Assembly (NCBI RefSeq): GCF_029643425.1
Contig: NZ_CP119106.1
Span: forward strand, 620,001 to 684,000
Length of the DNA: 64,000 nucleotides
From: Isoptericola sp. AK164
Lineage (GTDB): Bacteria > Actinomycetota > Actinomycetes > Actinomycetales > Cellulomonadaceae
Reading direction: 5' to 3'
Each line of letters begins with the position of its first letter. The first letter of the stretch is position 1. The translations under genes and the position numbers were made by a program. Under the pieces are notes generated by a model that was not told where the DNA came from, ran no database searches, and saw only the letters and a list, made by a program, of their open reading frames with translations. Shown one piece after another: positions 7,779-16,266 of the stretch.

Positions 7779-9041
7779 TCACCGGCGTCCGTGCGGCGGA
7801 CCGAGCCTGCTCGACCGTGCCCGCACGTGCACGTCGTCCCGCATCCCGTACCGGGCGGCGACCGGCCCCGCCGACCCGCCGTGCAGCAGGACCGACAGCA
7901 CCACGGTCGTGGCGATCGTCGCGACGGCCGACGTCACCGGCTCGGACTCGCCGAGGCTCTCGACCGCCAGGAGGGCGAACACCACCGAGGCGAGACCACG
8001 CGGCCCGAACCAGCCGAGGAACAGCACGTCCCGGCGCGGTAGCCCCGTGCCCACGAGCGCCAGCACGACGGGCAGCATGCGTACCACCGTCAGGCTCAGC
8101 AGGGCGTAGCCCACGGTCGCCGGGCTCAGGTGCTCCAGGGCGATCGGCACCAGGGCGGCGCCGAACAGGAACCACACGACCAGGGTCATGAGCTCGCCGC
8201 CGAGCTCGGCCAGCTCGGTGAGCTCGTGCTCGTCGCCCTGCTCGCGGTCGACGACCAGACCGAAGACCAGGCCGCCCACGAACGCGGCCACGAACCCGTT
8301 GCCGGAGAGGGAGAGCGACACGGAGAAGGCCGCGACCCCGGTGGCCAGCGTCCCGATCGGCAGCGCACCGGGTTCGGCCCACCCGCGCCGGGCCGAGGCC
8401 GTGACACCCCATGCTCCGAGCAGGCCGAACCCGCCGCCGACCAGCACGCCGAGGCCGAGCTCCAGCAGGGCGTCGCCGGGTCCGGTGCGCTCGAGCGACC
8501 CCACCCCGAGCGTCGTCGCCGCCAGGGCGACGGCGAGCGTCACCACGGGGGTGACGAGGCCGTCGTTGAGCCCGGACTCGACGTTGACGGCGATGCGCAG
8601 CCGTCCGGGCACCCGCCGGTCGCCGATCACCTGGGCGCTGAGCGCGGCGTCGGTCGGGGCCAGCGCCGCGGCGACGAGAAGCGCCAGCTCCCACGGCAGG
8701 TCGGAGAGGATCAGCACCGCGGCCCCGAGCCCGAGCAGCAGCGTGAGCGGGAAGCCGACGAGGAGCAGACGCAGCGGCAGGGTCGCGTTGCGGCGCAGGT
8801 TGCGCAGGTCGATGCGGGCGGCGTCGGTGAACAGCACGAGGGCCAGCGTGATCTCGGCGAGGGTGTGGACCGAGGCCGTCTCGATGTTCACCGGGAACGG
8901 GCCCCAGGCGTCGTTGGCGAGCAGGGCCCCCGCGGCGACGAAGACGAGCGGCCCGGTCACCTCCCGGCGCCGCAGAGCGCCGGACAGGAGCGCCCAGGCG
9001 AGCACCAGGACGGCGAACGGGGCGAGCACCTCGATTCCCAT
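7779..9041 (-). CDS. Na+/H+ (CPA1-type) antiporter
   Basis: 420-residue membrane antiporter with about 12 hydrophobic segments. The helix-4/5 core contains APTDAALSAQVI and the CPA1 signature VESGLNDG (Asn-Asp), which points to electroneutral Na+/H+ or K+/H+ exchange at the cytoplasmic membrane rather than CPA2. GWFGPRGLASVVFALL near residue 345 is another conserved family block. The C-terminal tail is short and basic, without a regulatory domain. The ATG start has CAGGAT six bases upstream on its strand, a weak leaderless promoter. It is the last gene before pckG on the same strand, but the 136-bp gap with a palindrome suggests separate transcription. Confidence 0.88.
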   Translation of the reverse strand: MGIEVLAPFAVLVLAWALLSGALRRREVTGPLVFVAAGALLANDAWGPFPVNIETASVHTLAEITLALVLFTDAARIDLRNLRRNATLPLRLLLVGFPLTLLLGLGAAVLILSDLPWELALLVAAALAPTDAALSAQVIGDRRVPGRLRIAVNVESGLNDGLVTPVVTLAVALAATTLGVGSLERTGPGDALLELGLGVLVGGGFGLLGAWGVTASARRGWAEPGALPIGTLATGVAAFSVSLSLSGNGFVAAFVGGLVFGLVVDREQGDEHELTELAELGGELMTLVVWFLFGAALVPIALEHLSPATVGYALLSLTVVRMLPVVLALVGTGLPRRDVLFLGWFGPRGLASVVFALLAVESLGESEPVTSAVATIATTVVLSVLLHGGSAGPVAARYGMRDDVHVRARSSRLGPPHGRR

Positions 9042-9105
9042 GGCTCGATCCTGGCAGGAGGGCCGCCGGCCCGCCGTGCGCTGCGCTGCCCCCTCCGATG
9101 CGCAA

Positions 9106-9162
9106 CGAGCGTGCTGGCTTCTCCCTCGACCTGGCTGGGTAGGGGAGAAGCCAGCACGCTCG
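9106..9162. repeat. Inverted repeat, 20-bp perfect arms, 17-nt loop, downstream of pckG
   Basis: Arms 9106-9125 and 9143-9162 are exact reverse complements. The element begins 15 nt past the pckG stop and is a plausible 3' terminator or mRNA-stabilising structure for that gene; no T-tract follows. Confidence 0.85.
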
Positions 9163-9177
9163 ATGGTGACAAAGGGG

Positions 9178-11094
9178 TCAGCGGAGTCGACTGCGCAGCC
9201 GCTCGAGCTGACGCGTCATCTCCTCGGGCAGGTGGTCGCCGAACCGGGCGAAGAACTCCTCGGTGAGGTCGGTCTCGGCCAGCCACGCCTCGGCCGGGAC
9301 GTCGAAGAGCGCGTCGAGCTCGGCGTCCGTGAGGTCGAGGCCGGTCGTGTCGAGCGCGCCGGGCGCCGGCAGCAGGCCGAGGGGGGAGGTCACCGCGCCG
9401 CGGTCGGTGCGGATGCCGCGCGAGCGGTCGATCTGCTCGGCGATCCACTTCACCACGCGGGAGTTCTCCCCGAAGCCCGGCCAGACGAACGCGCCGTCGG
9501 CGTCCTTGCGGAACCAGTTGACCTGGAAGATCTTGGGCCGCCGGGCGTCGTCGACGAGACCCGCGACCCGCAGCCAGTGGGCCCAGTGGTCGGCCATGTT
9601 GTAGCCGCAGAAGGGCAGCATGGCGAACGGGTCGCGGCGCAGCTCGCCGACGGCGCCCTCGGCGGCCGCGGTCCGTTCGGAGCTGATGGTGGCCCCCATG
9701 AAGACGCCGTGCTCCCAGCTGGTCGCCTGGGTCACCAGGGGCACGTTCGACGCCCGGCGGCCGCCGAAGACGATCGCGTCGACGGGGACGCCGGCCGGGT
9801 CCTCCCAGCCGTCGGCGATCGTCGGGCACTGCGCGGCCGCGACGGTGAACCGGGAGTTCGGGTGGGCCGCGGGCCGGTCGGAGTCCGGCGTCCAGTCGTC
9901 GCCCCGCCAGTCGATCAGGTGCTCCGGCGGCTCGGGCGTCAGCCCCTCCCACCACACGTCGCCGTCGTCGGTCAGGGCCACGTTGGTGAAGATGACGTCG
10001 TGCGTCAGCGTCTCGATCGCGGTCGGGTTGGTCTCGGGCCCCGTCCCCGGCGCGACGCCGAAGAAGCCGGCCTCGGGGTTGATGGCCCGCAGGGAGCCGT
10101 CGGGACCGGGCCGCATCCACACGATGTCGTCGCCCAGGGTCTCCACCGTCCAGCCGGGGACCGTCGGCTGCAGCATGGCGAGGTTCGTCTTGCCGCAGGC
10201 GCTGGGGAAGGCGGCGGCCAGGTGGTACTGCCGCTGCTCGGGGGAGGTGACCCGGATGAGCAGCATGTGCTCGGCCAGCCAGCCCTCGTCGCGCGCCATG
10301 GCCGAGGCGATGCGCAGCGCGAAGCACTTCTTGCCGAGCAGCGCGTTGCCGCCGTAGCCGGAGCCGTAGGACCAGATCTCGCGGCTCTCGGGGTAGTGGA
10401 CGATGTACTTGTCGTCGTTGCACGGCCAGGCGACGTCCTCCTCGCCCTCGGCGAGCGGGGCGCCGACGGAGTGCACGGCCGGGACCCACTGCTGCCCGCC
10501 GTCGATCAGGTCGACGACCCGGGGCGAGACGCGGGTCATCACGTGCATGGAGACGACGACGTAGGGCGAGTCGGTGATCTCCACGCCGACCTGGGAGATC
10601 GGGCCGCCCACGGGGCCCATGGAGAACGGCACGACGTACATCGTGCGGCCCCGCATCGATCCCTCGAAGACGCCGTCGAGCTCGTCGCGCATGGTCGCCG
10701 GGTCGCACCAGTTGTTGGTGGGGCCCGCGTCCTCCTCGTGCTCGGAGCAGATGAAGGTCCGGGACTCGACCCGGGCGACGTCGGACGGGTTCGACCGGGC
10801 GAGGTAGGAGTTCGGGCGCTTGTCCTCGGCGAGCTTGACCAGGGTCCCGGCCTCGACCATCTCGTCGATCAGGCGCTGCTTCTCCGCGGCCGACCCGTCG
10901 CACCACACGATCCGGTCGGGCTGGGTGAGCTCGGCGATCTCGGCGACCCACGCGCGCACGTCCCGCGGCGACGGGTGGCCTGCCGGTCCGGCGTCGGTCG
11001 CGGTGAGGCCGAAGCCGTCGGTGCGGTCGAGGATGTCCGGGGTGAGCTCGGCGAGGGCCAGCCGGGTCCGTCGGGGGTTCGCGGTGAAGGTCAT
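9178..11094 (-). CDS. pckG: Phosphoenolpyruvate carboxykinase (GTP)
   Basis: 638-residue GTP-dependent PEP carboxykinase, converting oxaloacetate plus GTP to PEP, GDP and CO2, the first committed gluconeogenic step. The length fits the GTP class. Visible motifs are the kinase-1a P-loop [13 protein letters not shown], the [10 protein letters not shown] segment (metal site), PFSMGP (substrate region), FGGRR (PEP-binding) and [12 protein letters not shown] (guanine pocket). The ATG is preceded by GGAGCAG. It is divergent from a RamB-like regulator across a 128-bp region containing palindromic words, which suggests direct control by that regulator. Confidence 0.97.
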   Translation of the reverse strand: MTFTANPRRTRLALAELTPDILDRTDGFGLTATDAGPAGHPSPRDVRAWVAEIAELTQPDRIVWCDGSAAEKQRLIDEMVEAGTLVKLAEDKRPNSYLARSNPSDVARVESRTFICSEHEEDAGPTNNWCDPATMRDELDGVFEGSMRGRTMYVVPFSMGPVGGPISQVGVEITDSPYVVVSMHVMTRVSPRVVDLIDGGQQWVPAVHSVGAPLAEGEEDVAWPCNDDKYIVHYPESREIWSYGSGYGGNALLGKKCFALRIASAMARDEGWLAEHMLLIRVTSPEQRQYHLAAAFPSACGKTNLAMLQPTVPGWTVETLGDDIVWMRPGPDGSLRAINPEAGFFGVAPGTGPETNPTAIETLTHDVIFTNVALTDDGDVWWEGLTPEPPEHLIDWRGDDWTPDSDRPAAHPNSRFTVAAAQCPTIADGWEDPAGVPVDAIVFGGRRASNVPLVTQATSWEHGVFMGATISSERTAAAEGAVGELRRDPFAMLPFCGYNMADHWAHWLRVAGLVDDARRPKIFQVNWFRKDADGAFVWPGFGENSRVVKWIAEQIDRSRGIRTDRGAVTSPLGLLPAPGALDTTGLDLTDAELDALFDVPAEAWLAETDLTEEFFARFGDHLPEEMTRQLERLRSRLR

Positions 11095-11140
11095 GGCTGC
11101 TCCGTCCGTCGGGTGCGCCCGCCGACGCGACGGGCTTCTG

Positions 11141-11193
11141 CTTCACACTCTGGGCCCCCATCGCCACGCTTTGGGCCCGAATCCGCTGTGAAG
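11141..11193. promoter_or_regulatory. Candidate operator region between pckG and the RamB-like gene
   Basis: CTTCACA (11141-11147) and TGTGAAG (11187-11193) are a perfect 7-bp inverted pair. Between them two GGGCCC words (11152 and 11173) are spaced 21 bp apart, about two helical turns. This is suggestive of multimer binding to the divergent promoter region; it does not match the published corynebacterial RamB site. Confidence 0.4.
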
Positions 11194-11210
11194 ATCGGCG
11201 TTTCTTGACG

Positions 11211-11216
11211 TAGCGT
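11211..11216 (+). promoter_or_regulatory. -10 box TAGCGT, leaderless promoter of the RamB-like gene
   Basis: TAGCGT, six bases, then ATG at 11223. No ribosome site is visible, consistent with a leaderless mRNA. Confidence 0.5.
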
Positions 11217-11222
11217 GAATCC

Positions 11223-12704
11223 ATGACCGTCGAACCGTCGTCGGAGGCCCCGGACCTCATCACCCTCGGCCGTCGCATCCGGCACGCGCGCACCGCCCGC
11301 GGCCTGACCCTCGAGGCCCTGGGCAAGCAGGTGGAGTCCGCCCCGAGCCTGCTGTCGCTGGTGGAGAACGGGCGCCGCGAGCCCCGGCTCTCGCTGCTGC
11401 GGTCCCTGGCCGAGGCGCTCGAGGTGCCGCTGGCCGACCTGCTCGCCGACGAGCCGCCGTCGCGCCGGGCCGCCCTGGAGATCGCGCTGGAGCGGGCGCA
11501 GCGCGGGCCGCTGTTCGGCGCGCTCGGCCTGCCCGTCGTCAAACCCAGCCAGCGGCTGCCGGTGCCCGTCCTGGAACATCTCGTCGGGCTGCACGAGGAG
11601 CTGGCACGCCGCGAGGAGGAGGCGATCGCCACCCCGGAGGAGGCGCGCCGCGCCAACACGGTGCTGCGTCACGAGCGCCAGGAGCGCGACAACCACTTGC
11701 CGGAGATCGAGTCCCTGGCCGAGGACATGACCCGGCGTGCCGGGTACACCGGGGGCGCGCTCACGCACCGCACCGTGGCGCAGATGGCAGGCGCTCTCGG
11801 GCTGACGATCCTGCACGTGGACGACCTGCCCCGGTCGGCCCGGTCGGTGACCGACTGGAAGAACGGGCGCATCTACCTGCCGCCCGCGTCCATCCCGGGC
11901 GGGCACGGGCTGCGGTCGCTGGCGCTGCAGGCGATCGCGCACCGGGTGCTCGGGCACGAGCGACCCCGGTCGTACGGCGACTTCCTGCGCCAGCGCGTCG
12001 AGATCACCTACTTCGCCGCGGCGTGCCTCATGCCGCAGACGGCGGCGGTGGCCTTCCTCGAGCAGCGCAAGCGGGCCAAGGACCTCGCCGTCGAGGACTT
12101 CCGGGACTCCTTCGGGGTCACCCACGAGGCGGCGGCGATGCGGTTGACCAACCTCGCCACCGTCCATCTCGGCATCCCGCTGCACTTCCTGCGGGTGGGG
12201 GACGACGGCGCACTCTTCCGCGGCTACGCGAACGACGGGCTGCCCCTGCCGCAGGACGTCACGGGTGCCATCGAGGGTCAGCTCGTGTGCCGGTGGTGGC
12301 CCGGGCGGGAGGCCTTCACCCGGCGCGACCGGGCCACGGAGTCCTACCAGTACACCGACACCCCGGCCGGGACGTTCTGGGACTCGGTGCAGACCGGCAC
12401 CGCCGCGGACGGGCGGCAGTTCTCCATCACGGTGGGGGTGCCGTACGCGCACGCCAAGTGGTTCCGCGGGAGGGACACCCGGGTGCGGCGGACCTCGACG
12501 TGCCCCGACCCGGCGTGCTGCCGCCGCCCGCCGGAGGACCTGAGCGACCGGTGGGAACGGGCCTCCTGGCCGAGCGCCCGCATGCACCAGCAGATCCTCG
12601 CCGCGCTGCCCCGCGGGGTGTTCCCCGGCGTCGACGACACCGACGTCTACCGGTTCCTCGAACGGCACGCCCCGGACCCGGAGGACGGCGGCGCGGGAGC
12701 CTAG
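11223..12704 (+). CDS. RamB/ScfR-family transcriptional regulator (XRE + ImmA/IrrE-like)
   Basis: 493-residue regulator. Residues ~15-75 are an XRE helix-turn-helix (LGRRIRHARTARGLTLEALG, SLLSLVENGRREPRL). The middle resembles the ImmA/IrrE peptidase-like fold but its helix reads AHRVLGHE rather than HEXXH, so it is probably a non-proteolytic sensor. The C-terminal part has the DUF2083-type block with a cysteine cluster CPDPACCRR. This architecture is that of RamB and the short-chain fatty-acid regulators ScfR/PrpR, which control acetate, propionate and PEPCK-linked metabolism. Divergence from pckG supports that role. The stop is shared in a CTAG with the convergent CNNM gene. Confidence 0.88.
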   Translation: MTVEPSSEAPDLITLGRRIRHARTARGLTLEALGKQVESAPSLLSLVENGRREPRLSLLRSLAEALEVPLADLLADEPPSRRAALEIALERAQRGPLFGALGLPVVKPSQRLPVPVLEHLVGLHEELARREEEAIATPEEARRANTVLRHERQERDNHLPEIESLAEDMTRRAGYTGGALTHRTVAQMAGALGLTILHVDDLPRSARSVTDWKNGRIYLPPASIPGGHGLRSLALQAIAHRVLGHERPRSYGDFLRQRVEITYFAAACLMPQTAAVAFLEQRKRAKDLAVEDFRDSFGVTHEAAAMRLTNLATVHLGIPLHFLRVGDDGALFRGYANDGLPLPQDVTGAIEGQLVCRWWPGREAFTRRDRATESYQYTDTPAGTFWDSVQTGTAADGRQFSITVGVPYAHAKWFRGRDTRVRRTSTCPDPACCRRPPEDLSDRWERASWPSARMHQQILAALPRGVFPGVDDTDVYRFLERHAPDPEDGGAGA

Positions 12705-14026
12705 ACGTCACCTGCGGCGTCGGGGTCGTCCGTGGTGCCGGGGTCGTCCGCAGGACCAGGACGCTCGACCCGCACCGCCCGGATCCGCTGGCGGTCGACG
12801 GCGGTCACCGTCAGCGTGGCCCCGTCGGTCTCGACGACGTCGCCCGGGACCGCGAGACGTCCGAGCGTCGCGAGCACGAACCCGGCGGCGGTCTCGTACG
12901 GTCCCTCGGCCAGCACGACACCGGTCTCCCGGGCGAAGTCCTCGAGGGACAGGCCGGCGTCGACCTCGTCGGCACCGAGCTCGGGGCGGCCCGGGTCCGG
13001 TTCGGAGCGGATGTCCCGCACGAGCTCCTCGACGAGGTCCTCCAGCGTGACGATCCCGTCCGTCCCGCCGTACTCGTCCCGCACGACGGCGAGGTGCACG
13101 CCGTCCTCGCGCATCGTCGTCAGCGAGGGCAGGAGCCGGTTCGTGCCCGGCATCTCCAGGGCGGGCCGGGCGAGGTCGCGCACGGTCCGCCGTCGTCGGC
13201 CCGTGGGCGCGCGCAGCTCGCGCACGAGGTCGCGCAGATGGACGAACCCGACCACGTCGTCGACACCCTCGCCGACGACGGGGAACCGCCAGTACGGCTG
13301 GTCGTGCACCGCGTCGACCGCCTCGGCGACGTCGAGGGTCGAGACCAGGAACGTCACGTCGGTGCGGGGGCGCATGACCTCGGTGAGCCGGCGCTCGGAG
13401 GCGGTGAAGACGTCCGTGACGATGTCGCGCTCCTCGCGCGAGAGTCCCGGGTGCTCGAGCACGATGCGACGCAGCTCCTCGTCCGACATCTGCGGCGCAC
13501 GCACGCCCGGGTCGCCGCCGAGCAGCCGGACCACGGCGTCGGTGGACCGGGACAGCAGCCAGATGACCGGTCGGATCAGGCGGGAGAAGCGGTCCAGCGG
13601 TGGTCCGACGACGAGCGACACCTGGACCGAGCGCTGCAGCGCCAGGCGTTTCGGCACCAGCTCGCCCAGCACGAGCGAGGCGTACGCGACCAGCAGCGTC
13701 AGCAGGACCAGGGCGACGGTCGAGGCCGCGCCCGGCGTCAGTCCCAGCGCCTCCAGCGACGGAGCGACGTCGGGCGCCAGGGTCGAGGCCCCGTAGGCCG
13801 CGGAGAAGAAGCCGGCCACGGTGACGCCGATCTGCACGGCGGCCAGGAACCGGTTCGGGTCCCGTGCGACCGCGGCCACCCGGCGTCCGCGCGACCCGTG
13901 GCGCTCCAGCTCGTCGATCTGCCCCTCGCGCAGCGAGACGAGCGCGAACTCGGTCCCGGCGAACACCCCGCCGAGCAGCACGAAGCCCAGCACCAGGGCG
14001 ATGTTCCACCAGGTCTCCGCGTCCAC
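12701..14026 (-). CDS. CNNM/CorC-family membrane protein (DUF21-CBS-CorC_HlyC)
   Basis: 441-residue hemolysin/CNNM-type protein. An N-terminal DUF21 membrane domain (~residues 1-190, segments such as IALVLGFVLLGGVFAG and AYASLVLGELVPKRLAL) is followed by a CBS pair (VMRPRTDVTFLV; VHLAVVRDEYGGTDGIVTLEDLVEELV) and a C-terminal CorC_HlyC domain. Homologues take part in Mg2+/Co2+ efflux. The GTG at 14026 is chosen because GGAGGG lies five bases upstream and the first transmembrane helix then follows directly; upstream open frame is non-coding in character. The tail is acidic and repetitive (GPADDPGTTDDPDAAG). It converges on the RamB-like gene with a shared CTAG. Confidence 0.88.
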   Translation of the reverse strand: MDAETWWNIALVLGFVLLGGVFAGTEFALVSLREGQIDELERHGSRGRRVAAVARDPNRFLAAVQIGVTVAGFFSAAYGASTLAPDVAPSLEALGLTPGAASTVALVLLTLLVAYASLVLGELVPKRLALQRSVQVSLVVGPPLDRFSRLIRPVIWLLSRSTDAVVRLLGGDPGVRAPQMSDEELRRIVLEHPGLSREERDIVTDVFTASERRLTEVMRPRTDVTFLVSTLDVAEAVDAVHDQPYWRFPVVGEGVDDVVGFVHLRDLVRELRAPTGRRRRTVRDLARPALEMPGTNRLLPSLTTMREDGVHLAVVRDEYGGTDGIVTLEDLVEELVRDIRSEPDPGRPELGADEVDAGLSLEDFARETGVVLAEGPYETAAGFVLATLGRLAVPGDVVETDGATLTVTAVDRQRIRAVRVERPGPADDPGTTDDPDAAGDV

Positions 14027-14141
14027 GGGCTCCCTCCGGGTCCAGGCCGCCGTCGCGGCGTCGCTGGTCACGAGGTTTCCGCAGGTCGGCGCCGTTCGCG
14101 AGCCGCACGGTCCTGGCCGGGTGGGCTCCGCCGGGTGCGCG

Positions 14142-14147
14142 TACGGT
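14142..14147 (+). promoter_or_regulatory. -10 box TACGGT, leaderless promoter of the DUF4260 gene
   Basis: TACGGT, six bases, then ATG at 14154. Confidence 0.5.
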
Positions 14148-14153
14148 GCCGGC

Positions 14154-14579
14154 ATGAGCGTCCTGACCCGACCGCGCGTCGTGCTGCGTCTCGAGGGCCT
14201 GGTCCTCGCCGTCGCGCTGCTCGGGGCGGCCGTGTGGCTGGTCCCGGACTGGTGGTGGGTGCTGCCGGCCGGCTTCCTGCTGGTCGACCTGTCGGCGCTC
14301 GGGTACCTGCGCGGTCCCCGAGCGGGGGCCGCCTGGTACAACGCCGGGCACTCGACCGTCGGACCGGTCCTCCTCGGCCTCGTGGCGGGCGGCCTGGCCG
14401 TGAGCGGCGCGGACGGCACGGCGCAGGTGGTGTGCACGACGACGGCGCTCACCTGGGGGTTCCACGTCGCGGTCGACCGGGCGTTCGGCTACGGGCTCAA
14501 GGAGCCCGACTCCTTCCACCACACGCACCTGGGGTGGTTGGCGGGCCGGTCGTCGCGGAGTCCCGAGGAGCGGGCGTGA
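14154..14579 (+). CDS. DUF4260-family small membrane protein
   Basis: 141 residues with four hydrophobic segments. The pattern RLEGLVLAVALLG, LLVDLSALGYLRGPRAGA, YNAGHSTVGP and the C-terminal GYGLKEPDSFHHTHLGWL is that of DUF4260 integral membrane proteins, whose function is unknown. The short conserved histidines (YNAGH, FHHTH) could bind a metal. The ATG at 14154 is supported by a -10 box exactly six bases upstream and by the match of the N-terminus to the family. It converges on the iminopeptidase gene, with the first palindromic repeat array starting 35 bp past its stop. Confidence 0.8.
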   Translation: MSVLTRPRVVLRLEGLVLAVALLGAAVWLVPDWWWVLPAGFLLVDLSALGYLRGPRAGAAWYNAGHSTVGPVLLGLVAGGLAVSGADGTAQVVCTTTALTWGFHVAVDRAFGYGLKEPDSFHHTHLGWLAGRSSRSPEERA

Positions 14580-14613
14580 CCAGCAGCCCTGCCCGCCGAG
14601 CGCGGCCTCCGGT

Positions 14614-14756
14614 GGCGCGAGGTAGGCAACCTTGGCGCGAGGTAGGCAACCCTGGCGCGAGGTAGGCAACTCCCCGGCGAAGTTGGCCTACCTCGCCGGG
14701 GAATTGCCTACGTCGCGAGAGACTTGCCTACCTCGCCGAAGGTTTGCCTACCTCGC
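14614..14756. repeat. Palindromic 20-bp repeat array 1 (3 forward + 4 inverted units)
   Basis: Cores GAGGTAGGCAA (GGTAGG at 14621, 14641, 14661) are followed by inverted cores TTGCCTACCTC (CCTAC at 14687, 14707, 14727, 14747); each series has an exact 20-bp period. Spacer bases differ between units. The last inverted unit overlaps the 3' end of the iminopeptidase gene and supplies its stop. It lies between convergent genes; possible bidirectional terminator or protein-binding array. Confidence 0.95.
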
Positions 14757-16064
14757 GGGGAGGGGGCCGCCGCGGGCGTCGAGCCGGTCCAGGAGCGTGG
14801 TGAACACGTTCCCGGCGCGCAGCCCGTCGTGCTCGAACTCGTTGGTCACCCAGGCCCGGGCGTTGCGCACGTGATCCGCGGTGTCGAGGGACAGGTCGGC
14901 GTCGACGAACATGTCGTCGAAGTACACCGCGGCCTCCAGGGGCACGTCGTTGGCGGCGAGCACCTCCATGTCGTACAGCGCGGGCCAGTCGCGTCGGGCT
15001 GCGAGCGCGTGTGCCGCGTCCCGGAAGGGGCGGAGGGCGCTGATCTGGTCGAACATCCAGGGGTAGATCATCTCGCCGGTGAACAGCAGCGGGCGCTCGT
15101 CGGGTCCGAACGCGCCGTCGGTGGCGCGGACCTCCGCGGCGGCCCAGGGGACGAACGCCCCGCCCTCGGCGTAGATGGACTCGTGCAGGACGGCGTACAG
15201 CGGGTTCGTCGCGAACGACGTCGCGGCCTCCACCTCGGCCAGGAAGGTGTCGGTCAGCTCGTCCGGGGCGACGTCGTCGAACGCCTCGTCGACGATCCAG
15301 TGCACCCGCTCGAACCCGGGGCCCATCCCGAAGGCCATGCCCAGGGACTGGAAGCGTTCCACGCTCAGCAGGTCACCGCCGGGCAGGTGCACGTCACCGA
15401 CGGCGATCCGGTCGGCGATCCGCGCGATCCGCTCGACGTCGGCGGGGTAGCGCTCGCGGTACTGCGCGTTCTTCGCGACGACGCGCGCCTGCGTGCGCTC
15501 GTAGACCTGCTCGGCGCTGTCGTGCAGGCCGGCCAGGCCGCCCGTGACGTAGCAGGCCGCCAGGCCCTCGGGGGCGAAGGAGAGGTAGGTCAGGGTGATG
15601 AACCCGCCGTAGGACTGCCCGAGGCTGCACCACCGCCGACCGCCGTAGACGGTGTTCCGCACGTGTTCGGCGTCGCGCACGATCGAGTCGGCGCGGAAGT
15701 GGGTGAGGTACTCCGCCTGCGCCTCCGGCGAGCCGAGCCGCTGCAGCGCGCCGGCGCGCACCGCCGTCGAGCGTCCCGTGCCGCGCTGGTCGAGCAGCAC
15801 CACCCGGAACCGCTTCAACGCCTCGCCGACCCAGCCCTCGGCGCCGGTGGGGCGCGGCCCCTTGCCGCCCGGGCCGCCCTGGAGGAACACCAGCAGAGGC
15901 AGGTCCTCGGACCGCTTGGTCGGGGCGACCAGCTCGCGGACGAACACGCTCAGCGTGCGGTCGTCGGCGGGAGCGGTCCAGTCGAGGGGGACCGTGAGGG
16001 TGCGGTCGGTGACGTGGACGCCGGGGATCGTGTACGAGGACTCGCTCGTGACGGTGCTCTTCAC
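14748..16064 (-). CDS. Proline iminopeptidase (alpha/beta hydrolase, family S33)
   Basis: 438-residue S33 peptidase releasing N-terminal proline from peptides. Seen: oxyanion-hole motif LLVFLQGGPGGKG, nucleophile elbow GQSYGG, and NEFEHDGLR near the C-terminus supplying the catalytic histidine. The long lid between (~residues 200-330) is typical of tricorn-interacting or prolyl aminopeptidases of this size. No signal peptide, so cytoplasmic. The GTG start at 16064 is supported by TAGGCT six bases upstream. The final codons GCG AGG TAG are formed by a repeat unit, so the present C-terminus (Ala-Arg) may derive from repeat insertion or spread. Confidence 0.88.
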   Translation of the reverse strand: MKSTVTSESSYTIPGVHVTDRTLTVPLDWTAPADDRTLSVFVRELVAPTKRSEDLPLLVFLQGGPGGKGPRPTGAEGWVGEALKRFRVVLLDQRGTGRSTAVRAGALQRLGSPEAQAEYLTHFRADSIVRDAEHVRNTVYGGRRWCSLGQSYGGFITLTYLSFAPEGLAACYVTGGLAGLHDSAEQVYERTQARVVAKNAQYRERYPADVERIARIADRIAVGDVHLPGGDLLSVERFQSLGMAFGMGPGFERVHWIVDEAFDDVAPDELTDTFLAEVEAATSFATNPLYAVLHESIYAEGGAFVPWAAAEVRATDGAFGPDERPLLFTGEMIYPWMFDQISALRPFRDAAHALAARRDWPALYDMEVLAANDVPLEAAVYFDDMFVDADLSLDTADHVRNARAWVTNEFEHDGLRAGNVFTTLLDRLDARGGPLPAR

Positions 16065-16070
16065 GACGCC

Positions 16071-16076
16071 AGCCTA
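16071..16076 (-). promoter_or_regulatory. -10 box TAGGCT, leaderless promoter of the iminopeptidase
   Basis: On the minus strand TAGGCT is followed by six bases and GTG at 16064. Confidence 0.5.
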
Positions 16077-16153
16077 CGAGCCTCGCCCCGCACCGCACGG
16101 GCGCGGACGAGCCGAGGGGCCGGCACGACCCGTGCGACCGGTGGTGCACGACT

Positions 16154-16255
16154 GGGCCGGGGGCCGGCACCGTGCGAGCTGTCGTCGACGTCCCGAAGTG
16201 GAGGCCGCCCCGCGGCCGTGAACGCGACTGCTCGCACGGTGCCGGCCCCCGGCCC
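16154..16255. repeat. Inverted repeat, 26-bp perfect arms, 50-nt loop, downstream of glpK
   Basis: Arms 16154-16179 and 16230-16255 are exact reverse complements and extremely GC-rich. The 50-nt loop contains its own small hairpin (GGCCGC/GCGGCC around 16203). The element lies 11 nt past the glpK stop and likely ends the glp operon; no T-tract. Confidence 0.85.
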
Positions 16256-16266
16256 GTGCTCAGGAA

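Noticed and set aside
11141-11193. Rex operator
   Set aside because: Rex sites have TTGTGA and TCACAA half-sites a few bases apart; here the arms are 39 bp apart and differ.
8188-11208. A 1006-codon open frame antisense to the antiporter and pckG genes
   Set aside because: It is the complementary-strand shadow of two well-supported genes; the translation is low-complexity Arg/Pro/Ser with no domain.
14157-14452. N-terminal extension of the CNNM protein to 14452
   Set aside because: The extra frame lies antisense to the DUF4260 gene and lacks coding character; the GTG at 14026 has a good ribosome site.
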